Part shown: positions 15,784 through 20,485 of the stretch, one piece after another
How the letters are laid out: every line of letters starts with the position of its first letter
How positions within the stretch are numbered: position 1 is the first letter of the stretch
Assembly (NCBI GenBank): GCA_946887025.1
Contig: CAMPJY010000029.1
Location: forward strand, 1 to 20,485
Origin: an uncultured Salinimicrobium sp.
Lineage (GTDB): Bacteria; Bacteroidota; Bacteroidia; Flavobacteriales; Flavobacteriaceae
Reading direction: 5' to 3'
Length of the DNA: 20,485 bases
Position numbers and translations under genes: made by a program
Notes under the pieces: model-generated
The model's input: the letters and a program-made list of their open reading frames with translations, nothing else
What the model was told of the DNA's origin: nothing
Database searches by the model: none

Positions 15784-16355
15784 TGCAGCAAGACCCCGGA
15801 CACCAAATGGTACGGGCCAAGAAGATGATGCTCTGGTTTGGGATCATCAGCATGATCATGATGTTCGCCGGACTTACCAGTGCCTACGTGGTAAGCAAGA
15901 GCCGGCCTGACTGGGTGTCGGATATCGAACTGCCCGCGGGCTTCTTCTGGAGCACCCTGGTGATCATCCTGAGCAGTATCACTTTGATTCTGGGGAAAAA
16001 GAGCATCCTGGCTGAAAAGCGAAGCAATGCGACCCTGTTTCTCCTGGCTACCCTGGTCCTGGGCGGCGTCTTCGTCTTTATGCAGTTCCAGAGTTTCGCT
16101 GAGATCGTTTCCCGGGGGTACTATCTTACCGGGAGTGAAAGCAGCGTGACCAGCTCCTTTATTTACGTGATTGTGCTCGCCCACCTTGCCCATCTGGCCG
16201 GGGGTATAATCGTACTTTTTGTGTTAATTTATAATCATTTTAAACAGCGCTACCGTCCGGGACAAATGCTTGGATTAGAACTGGGTGCCATCTACTGGCA
16301 CTTCGTGGATGCCCTGTGGGTCTACCTGTTTTTGTTTTTATATTTCTTTAGATAA
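15774..16355 (+). CDS. Heme-copper oxidase subunit III, short form
   Basis: Membrane subunit of a terminal oxidase, binding next to subunit I. The 193 residues have five hydrophobic segments at about 17-39, 56-75, 86-105, 126-154 and 172-191, matching the five-helix bacterial subunit III. Motifs include MMLWFGIISMIMMFAGLTSAY in the first helix, AHLAHLAGG in the fourth and the family signature YWHFVDALWVYLFLFLYF at the C terminus. It overlaps ctaB by 10 nt and is followed 46 nt later by a second, longer subunit III gene; paired subunit III genes are usual in flavobacterial oxidase clusters. Subunits I and II are not in the window. Whether both subunit III proteins join one complex cannot be told from sequence. 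Confidence 0.93.
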   Translation: MDIVQQDPGHQMVRAKKMMLWFGIISMIMMFAGLTSAYVVSKSRPDWVSDIELPAGFFWSTLVIILSSITLILGKKSILAEKRSNATLFLLATLVLGGVFVFMQFQSFAEIVSRGYYLTGSESSVTSSFIYVIVLAHLAHLAGGIIVLFVLIYNHFKQRYRPGQMLGLELGAIYWHFVDALWVYLFLFLYFFR

Positions 16356-16373
16356 TAAAAAAGCGTAATTTTG
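16343..16373 (+). promoter_or_regulatory. Possible internal promoter before the long subunit III gene
   Basis: TAATTTTG (16366-16373) is a perfect -7 element, 19 bp after TTTC (16343-16346). It would start transcription near 16380, about 22 nt before the ATG at 16402, allowing the second half of the cluster to be expressed separately. Confidence 0.55.
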
Positions 16374-16401
16374 CCCAATACTAAAAATTCAATTTCTTTG
16401 T

Positions 16402-17373
16402 ATGGAAGCTACTGTTACTAGAACAGGTACCGAAGGAAAGACCTGGGGCGGGGGTAACGAACCTTTAAAGGTGAGCTATGGGAAAATGATGATGTGGTTC
16501 TTCCTCCTCTCTGACTCCCTTACTTTCGCCGGATTCCTTGCCTCTTATGGTTTTGCGAGATTCAGATATGCCGATTCCTGGCCTATCGCTGATGAAGTTT
16601 TTAATCACTTTCCCTTTTTACACGGAGTAGATGCCCCGATGTATTACGTGGCCCTGATGACCTTCATCCTTATCTTCTCCTCAGTGACCATGGTACTCGC
16701 AGTAGACGCAGGACACCAGATGAACAAAGCCAAGGTGACCTTCTATATGTTCCTTACCATCATAGGTGGGGTAATCTTCGTTGGATCTCAGGCCTGGGAA
16801 TGGGCAGGATTCATCAAAGGTTCCTATGGAGCTGTTGAAACCAAAGGAGGAAACATACTTCAGTTTGTTACTGAAGATGGGGAACGCGTGGCCCTGGCCG
16901 ATTTTGTGACCCCACTTCCCGTTGAAGAAACACATACGAACAGCCTCTGGTTCACCAATGAAGCAGAAGTTGGTACTTACGCCCTGGAGGATGTGAAATC
17001 AGCTTTTGCGGCCAATCCTAATTTACATATCCGGACCCAGGAACTTACCGAGACCGGGGAGAAAGTGATCCTGCCTCGTCAGGCTTCCCTGGCTAAACTG
17101 AATGCGGAAGCGACAGGGGTCGTGGAAGGAGCTAACCTGACCCACAACGAATACGGAACCCCGCTTTTTGCCGATTTCTTCTTCTTTATCACCGGCTTCC
17201 ACGGATTTCACGTGACCGTGGGGATCATCCTGAACATCATCATCTTCTTCAATGTGGTCCTTGGAACCTATGAGAGAAGAGGCACCTACGAAATGGTAGA
17301 GAAAGTCGGACTGTACTGGCACTTTGTGGATCTGGTATGGGTATTCGTTTTCACCTTCTTCTATCTGGTATAA
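16402..17373 (+). CDS. Heme-copper oxidase subunit III, long form with inserted loop
   Basis: Second oxidase subunit III, 323 residues. Five hydrophobic segments at about 29-52, 80-101, 112-130, 256-288 and 304-323 match the short form. Motifs: MMMWFFLLSDSLTFAGFLASY in helix 1, GSQAWEWAGFI after helix 3, FITGFHGFHVTVG in helix 4 and the family signature LYWHFVDLVWVFVF in helix 5. Between helices 3 and 4 is an extra soluble stretch of about 110 residues (140-253), polar and without cysteines, that the short paralogue lacks and that I do not recognise. Its side of the membrane is inferred only. It has its own promoter-like sequence and is followed after 18 nt by subunit IV, so those two are probably co-transcribed. 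Confidence 0.93.
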   Translation: MEATVTRTGTEGKTWGGGNEPLKVSYGKMMMWFFLLSDSLTFAGFLASYGFARFRYADSWPIADEVFNHFPFLHGVDAPMYYVALMTFILIFSSVTMVLAVDAGHQMNKAKVTFYMFLTIIGGVIFVGSQAWEWAGFIKGSYGAVETKGGNILQFVTEDGERVALADFVTPLPVEETHTNSLWFTNEAEVGTYALEDVKSAFAANPNLHIRTQELTETGEKVILPRQASLAKLNAEATGVVEGANLTHNEYGTPLFADFFFFITGFHGFHVTVGIILNIIIFFNVVLGTYERRGTYEMVEKVGLYWHFVDLVWVFVFTFFYLV

Positions 17374-17391
17374 AATATAGATCTTATTAAA

Positions 17392-17766
17392 ATGGCACAG
17401 CAGCATACAGCACATTCAGAGCACGCGCACGGATCCAACACCAAAAGGATCTGGACAGTATTCATCTACCTTTCGGTGATCACCCTGGTGGAGGTGATCC
17501 TGGGGATCATCAAACCCGAATCCCTGACGCAAACCTATTTCATCAGTCTGAAACTCCTCAACTGGATCTTCATCATCCTGACCATCGTCAAGGCATATTA
17601 TATCACCTGGGCCTTCATGCACATGGAAGGGGAAACCAAGGGTCTGAGAAGGGCGGTCGTATGGACCTCCATCTTCCTTATCATCTATCTCGTATTCATT
17701 CTTCTTACTGAAGGCGACTACGTGTATGAGGTACTTCACCAGGGGCATGTTGCCTGGGACTTCTAA
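17392..17766 (+). CDS. Cytochrome c oxidase subunit IV family protein
   Basis: Small accessory membrane subunit of a heme-copper oxidase. The 124 residues have a His-rich N terminus (HTAHSEHAHGS) and three hydrophobic segments at about 20-40, 55-78 and 86-106. TIVKAYYITWAFMHMEGE after the second helix is typical of the prokaryotic subunit IV family, and the protein ends in a short polar tail (YEVLHQGHVAWDF). It follows the long subunit III by 18 nt, and a strong terminator comes just after the stop, closing the structural part of the cluster. The N-terminal histidines could bind metal, but such tails are common in this family and may have no such role. Confidence 0.9.
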   Translation: MAQQHTAHSEHAHGSNTKRIWTVFIYLSVITLVEVILGIIKPESLTQTYFISLKLLNWIFIILTIVKAYYITWAFMHMEGETKGLRRAVVWTSIFLIIYLVFILLTEGDYVYEVLHQGHVAWDF

Positions 17767-17784
17767 AAGTTAAATCAATAGGTT

Positions 17785-17817
17785 AAGGCGGTTTTTAAAC
17801 CGCCTTTTTTTATTTTT
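17785..17817 (+). terminator. Rho-independent terminator after subunit IV
   Basis: A perfect 10-bp stem (AAGGCGGTTT 17785-17794 with AAACCGCCTT 17797-17806), 2-nt TT loop and a run of T. The stem shares GGCGGTTT/AAACCGCC with the maeB terminator. Confidence 0.92.
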
Positions 17818-17818
17818 G
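17811..17818 (+). promoter_or_regulatory. Possible -7 element for the SCO/assembly genes
   Basis: TATTTTTG fits TAnnTTTG and begins inside the T tail of the preceding terminator. Initiation near 17825 would leave about 17 nt before the next ATG. No clear TTTG lies at the expected -33 distance, since that position falls within the terminator stem. Confidence 0.4.
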
Positions 17819-17841
17819 TGCTTCCTTTACGGAATTGAGTT

Positions 17842-18486
17842 ATGAAGAAATTTTTTGTTATAATTGTGCTCTTTGCACTCCCCATTGTAGCTTACCTGTT
17901 TTTCGCCTCCGGAGTACACAATTTTGCAAAACTTCCCACCCTTACCCCCCAAATTCAGGACCTGGATGCCTTCAGCACTGCGGAAGAGGACAGTCTTAGC
18001 TTTCAGGACCATATCAGCATCCTTGGGTTCTATGGAGAGGATCCCCAGAAGTACGGCGGCCACGCCTTTAATCTGGCAGGGAAGATCTACGACCATTATT
18101 ATAAGTACAAGGATTTCCAGTTACTCATCGCTGTTCCAGAAGGCACAGAGGCCCAGGTGCAGAAACTTGAGCAGGAACTGGCAAAGCTTACCAATCCCCT
18201 TAAGTGGAAATTCATTTACGGCTCCCCTGAGGACATCAGGAGCCTCTTCAGAAGCCTAGAGACCGATCTGGAGCTCCAGCAGGACCTTTCCACCCCCTAT
18301 GTCTTTATAATCGATAAGAAGGGCGCGCTGAGAGGCAGGGATGAGGACGAGGATGAGGGACTGCTGTACGGCTACGATACCCGTTCGGTGGCTACCCTGG
18401 ACGACAAGATGAATGACGATGTCAAGGTGATCCTGGCGGAGTACAGACTGGCCCTCAAGAAATATAACAAGGAAAAAGAACAATAG
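17842..18486 (+). CDS. Membrane-anchored SCO-like thioredoxin-fold protein lacking the copper ligands
   Basis: No function is established. The 214 residues show an N-terminal membrane anchor (FFVIIVLFALPIVAYLFFAS, about 4-23) and a soluble domain that lines up with the SCO protein encoded next: ISILGFYGEDPQ where SCO has the FFFATCPSIC stretch, then FQLLIAVPEG, FIYGSPEDIRSLF, and TPYVFIIDKKGALRGR where SCO has GYFALVDKEGFIRSR. The SCO copper/redox residues are absent: there is no cysteine in the whole protein, and the position of the SCO histidine is a serine (about S150). An acidic run DEDEDEG follows. It lies 2 nt before the SCO gene, indicating co-transcription and a probable role in oxidase assembly or in regulating SCO, which is inference. 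It could instead be a generic thioredoxin-fold protein. Confidence 0.85.
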   Translation: MKKFFVIIVLFALPIVAYLFFASGVHNFAKLPTLTPQIQDLDAFSTAEEDSLSFQDHISILGFYGEDPQKYGGHAFNLAGKIYDHYYKYKDFQLLIAVPEGTEAQVQKLEQELAKLTNPLKWKFIYGSPEDIRSLFRSLETDLELQQDLSTPYVFIIDKKGALRGRDEDEDEGLLYGYDTRSVATLDDKMNDDVKVILAEYRLALKKYNKEKEQ

Positions 18487-18488
18487 GC

Positions 18489-19217
18489 ATGAAAAACTAT
18501 TCTTACATAGGCATTTCCTTTATCATCCTGATCTTCGGGATCATCTTTATCCCCAGGATTGTTGACCGCGTACGGGACCACGAGGTGGTAGACTCAGACC
18601 GATTGAGTCAGACCCCTGAAGACGAGCTGGACGATGCGCCGATGGTCTACATCGAGATCAATGGAGAAAGGAAAAGGGCTCCCGAGTTCGAATTCGTGAA
18701 TCAGGCAGGCGATACCATTACCAATGAGGATTACAAAGGCAAGGTCTATGTGGCCGAATTCTTTTTTGCCACCTGCCCCAGTATTTGCCCCATCATGACC
18801 GCCAACCTGGTGGAAGTGCAGGAGGAATTCAGTGAGAATTCAGATTTTGGGATTGCCTCCTTCACCATCGACCCCAAACACGATACCCCTGTGGTGCTGA
18901 AAAGCTACGCCGAACTGCACGGGATCGACCACCCGAACTGGCACCTGCTGACGGGCGAGAAGAAAGATCTTTTTGAGCTGGCCAATTCAGGCTTTAACTT
19001 GTTTGCGGGAGAGGATTCCGCCGCGGCGGGAGGTTTTGCCCACTCGGGCTATTTTGCGCTGGTCGATAAAGAAGGCTTCATCCGTTCCCGTATGGATAAG
19101 TTCGGAAACCCTATTTACGCTTACCGGGGTTCTGTGGAAAATGGAACCATTGTGGCCGAAGGCGAGGAGGAACCCCAGATAGATATTCTGATACAGGACA
19201 TTAAAAAACTATTATAA
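18489..19217 (+). CDS. SCO1/SenC family copper chaperone for cytochrome oxidase
   Basis: Delivers copper to, or reduces the cysteines of, the CuA centre of oxidase subunit II, acting on the periplasmic side of the inner membrane. The 242 residues have an N-terminal anchor (about 5-21) and a thioredoxin-like domain. The copper-binding CxxxC is C96-C100 in ATCPSICPIM, and the third ligand is H185 in FAHSGYF. The conserved DPKHDTP occurs at about 128-134 and LVDKEGFIRSR follows the histidine, so all key residues are present. The ATG lies 2 nt after the stop of the cysteine-less paralogue, and the next gene starts 1 nt after this stop, so translation is tightly coupled. A CuA-containing subunit II must be encoded elsewhere. 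Confidence 0.95.
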   Translation: MKNYSYIGISFIILIFGIIFIPRIVDRVRDHEVVDSDRLSQTPEDELDDAPMVYIEINGERKRAPEFEFVNQAGDTITNEDYKGKVYVAEFFFATCPSICPIMTANLVEVQEEFSENSDFGIASFTIDPKHDTPVVLKSYAELHGIDHPNWHLLTGEKKDLFELANSGFNLFAGEDSAAAGGFAHSGYFALVDKEGFIRSRMDKFGNPIYAYRGSVENGTIVAEGEEEPQIDILIQDIKKLL

Positions 19218-19218
19218 G

Positions 19219-19749
19219 ATGCAGCTAAGGAAGTCTGACAGACTAATGGTACCCGGCATTATCGCCCTTTCCATAGCCGTTCCCCTGCTGGTGGTGGCTC
19301 TTCTTTATATTCCCGAACGGCAGATCATCCAGACCCAGCTGGGAACTTTTCCGTTTTTTCATGCGGTACTGAATTTCATCACCTCCATCGTCCTGATTAT
19401 CGGGTACTATTTTATGAAGGCCCGCCAGTACAAGAGTCATCGGAATACCATGATCACCGCCTTTGTGCTGTCGGCCATTTTCCTGGTGAGCTATGTTCTG
19501 TCCAAGATCAACAATCCCAGCGTACCTTTCGGGGGCGAGGGCGCCATCAGGTATGTGTATTACTTTATCCTGATCACCCATATCCTGCTTTCCGCCGTTA
19601 TTGTTCCCCTGGTGCTGTTCACCATTTACAGGGGCCTTACCGGGGAGTATAAAAAACACGCCCGCATTGCCCGCTGGACATTTCCCATCTGGCTTTATGT
19701 GACGGTTACGGGAGTTCTCGTATATTTGTTTATGGCACCCTATTATTAG
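19219..19749 (+). CDS. DUF420 membrane protein (CtaM-like oxidase assembly factor)
   Basis: DUF420 family. The Staphylococcus aureus member CtaM is needed to mature heme-copper oxidase, and a similar role is inferred here from context. The 176 residues have five hydrophobic segments at about 12-30, 46-66, 79-95, 113-136 and 155-172. Conserved histidines in or near the membrane are H48 (FPFFHAVLNF), H74 (YKSHRNTM), H121 (LITHILLSAVIVP) and H147 (KKHARIARWTFPIWLYV), which could bind heme or metal. The gene begins 1 nt after the SCO stop, and the small CxxC gene follows after 3 nt, so the four genes from 17842 form one tight unit. Confidence 0.9.
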   Translation: MQLRKSDRLMVPGIIALSIAVPLLVVALLYIPERQIIQTQLGTFPFFHAVLNFITSIVLIIGYYFMKARQYKSHRNTMITAFVLSAIFLVSYVLSKINNPSVPFGGEGAIRYVYYFILITHILLSAVIVPLVLFTIYRGLTGEYKKHARIARWTFPIWLYVTVTGVLVYLFMAPYY

Positions 19750-19752
19750 ATC

Positions 19753-19992
19753 ATGAAAAAGAGCATCCTTCTTATCCTGCTTTTGGTTTTAGTGTTTCCC
19801 TTCACTGCGGAAGCCCAATGTTCCATGTGCCGCGCCGTGCTGGAGACCCAGGGGGACCAGAGCGCCGCCGAGGGCATCAACAACGGGATCATGTACCTGA
19901 TGATCTTCCCCTACCTGCTGATGGGCGGGATCGGGTATTTTATCTACAGGACCATCAGGGGTGGCAGGAAAAAGGAAGAGGACTTAGGATAG
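19753..19992 (+). CDS. Small exported single-span membrane protein with CSMC motif
   Basis: I do not recognise a named family, although small genes of this kind next to DUF420 genes are familiar in Bacteroidota. The 79 residues show a signal peptide (KKSILLILLLVLVFPFTAEA, about 2-21), then directly CSMCR with a CxxC pair at C23 and C26, a short polar stretch, one membrane helix at about 43-66 (NNGIMYLMIFPYLLMGGIGYF) and a basic C-terminal tail (RGGRKKEE). The cysteines would lie near the N terminus of the mature protein on the periplasmic side. This is not a clear lipobox, since Gln precedes the first cysteine. Position at the end of the SCO-DUF420 unit suggests metal handling or thiol chemistry for the oxidase, which is inference. 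A repeat begins at its stop codon and no terminator is seen. Confidence 0.85.
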   Translation: MKKSILLILLLVLVFPFTAEAQCSMCRAVLETQGDQSAAEGINNGIMYLMIFPYLLMGGIGYFIYRTIRGGRKKEEDLG

Positions 19993-20147
19993 CCACGAAT
20001 TCACGAATTTTATTATTTCTTTCGCAGAGACCTTACAGGTTTCTCCCGTGCCTCCTTGGGTAGGGATGCGATTTATCGCGTTCTGATCCAGTGGGGTCTT
20101 TCCCGCAGATTTCGCAGATTTCCTCGCAGATAACCGCAGATTTTTTC
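19992..20147. repeat. Composite of four short intergenic repeat families
   Basis: Immediately after the last gene come: a GCCACGAAT-TCACGAAT copy (19992-20008) of the family seen at 12195 and 12241; an imperfect palindrome GAGACCTTACAGGTTTCTC (20027-20045); a reversed copy of the ACGCGAT hairpin (20066-20081) found before ruvA; and CCGCAGATTTCGCAGATT plus degenerate copies (20102-20147), the family found after the RemB-like gene. The whole 19993-20485 stretch has no convincing gene. Confidence 0.75.
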
Positions 20148-20238
20148 TTCGGTCTCCGGACTTTTCTCTTCCGTCTTCACCACTTCTGGAGTTTCCAGAC
20201 TCCCGTTGGCGAAGGCTTCTGAGACATCGAAGCTGCTG

Positions 20239-20367
20239 GCTCAAATCTGAAGATTTGAGCTTGGAGGGTGGCAATCTCCAGATTGCCGTCTTTTGGTGAC
20301 CACCTGTGAAAAATGCCTATGGGAATCTGGAGATTCCCGCCCGGTAGCGCTCCGATCTTGAGATCGG
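20239..20367. repeat. Array of four hairpins sharing an ATCT-nn-AGAT core
   Basis: Four perfect palindromes with 2-nt loops: 20239-20260 (10-bp stem), 20270-20287 (GGCAATCT/AGATTGCC), 20321-20338 (GGGAATCT/AGATTCCC) and 20352-20367 (CCGATCT/AGATCGG). All have ATCT and AGAT flanking a variable loop (GA, CC, GG, TG), while the outer stem bases differ but stay complementary. A related imperfect hairpin, TCTGGA..TCCAGA, lies at 20185-20199. Confidence 0.85.
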
Positions 20368-20390
20368 GTGCAGCGAGAATCCTGTCTTTC

Positions 20391-20441
20391 AAAATGACAA
20401 AATGCCAAAATGCCATAATGCCCGGGATACCTTTTTGGCAT
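20391..20441. repeat. 8-bp tandem repeat with inverted partner
   Basis: AAAATGAC, AAAATGCC, AAAATGCC, ATAATGCC in tandem (20391-20422), then TTTTGGCAT (20433-20441), the reverse complement of ATGCCAAAA (20402-20410). The segment could fold as a 9-bp hairpin. The 11-mer CCTTGGGTAGG occurs at 20054-20064 and again at 20459-20469, bracketing most of this gene-free region. Confidence 0.7.
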
Positions 20442-20485
20442 AAAGTCGTTTTTTCGCCCCTTGGGTAGGAACCCGCTTAGAAGAC

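Noticed and set aside
19753..19830. Lipoprotein signal at the cysteine of the small CSMC protein
   Set aside because: The residues before the cysteine are A-E-A-Q, with Gln at -1, which does not fit a lipobox.
19984..20274. 96-codon minus-strand reading frame overlapping the end of the CSMC gene
   Set aside because: Arg/Ser-rich translation of the CGCAGATT and GACTTC repeats; no start context or family resemblance.
20177..20441. Overlapping minus-strand reading frames after the oxidase cluster
   Set aside because: They run across the hairpin array and the 8-bp tandem repeat. Composition is repeat-derived and no protein family is recognisable.

Overview
The window is a chromosomal segment from a member of Bacteroidota, most likely family Flavobacteriaceae. 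The evidence is the gene content (SprA and RemB of the gliding/type IX secretion machinery, a proline-rich TonB, a split heme-copper oxidase subunit III), the gene order, and promoters of the Bacteroidota form TTTG/TTG, 19 bp, TAnnTTTG. Coding DNA looks close to 50% G+C, rich for this family. I cannot name the genus. All convincing genes are on the + strand, and I see no tRNA, rRNA, CRISPR, integrase or transposase.

Layout. (1) 1-2259: malic enzyme maeB, cut at its 5' end by the window, followed by a strong terminator. (2) 2260-2789: non-coding, with an 11-bp tandem repeat, two palindromic repeat copies and a probable ruvA promoter. (3) 2790-10534: ruvA followed after 5 nt by sprA, the giant outer-membrane channel of the type IX secretion system. 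(4) 10597-11380: gcvH overlapping a VanZ-like membrane protein gene. (5) 11414-12139: a TonB energy transducer with a terminator. (6) 12195-12489: a non-coding block of nested inverted repeats. (7) 12568-14682: a RemB/Wzi-type outer-membrane barrel whose N-terminal part resembles the C-terminal domain of the TonB encoded just upstream. (8) 14881-19992: a cytochrome oxidase cluster: heme O synthase ctaB, two subunit III genes, subunit IV, a SCO-like protein lacking the copper ligands, a true SCO protein, a DUF420/CtaM-like membrane protein and a small CxxC membrane protein. (9) 19993-20485: no gene; several short repeat families lie end to end.

How the genes work together. The last cluster combines structural subunits of a heme-copper oxidase (subunits I and II must be elsewhere) with heme O synthesis and probable CuA/oxidase assembly factors. 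SprA and RemB belong to the secretion/gliding machinery at the outer membrane, and TonB supplies energy for outer-membrane transport. maeB, ruvA and gcvH are housekeeping genes.

The points most worth a second look are the TonB-like domain on the RemB barrel, the SCO paralogue without cysteines next to a normal SCO gene, the small CxxC protein at the end of the oxidase cluster, the nested inverted-repeat block at 12195-12489, and the hairpin array with a shared ATCT-nn-AGAT core at 20239-20367.
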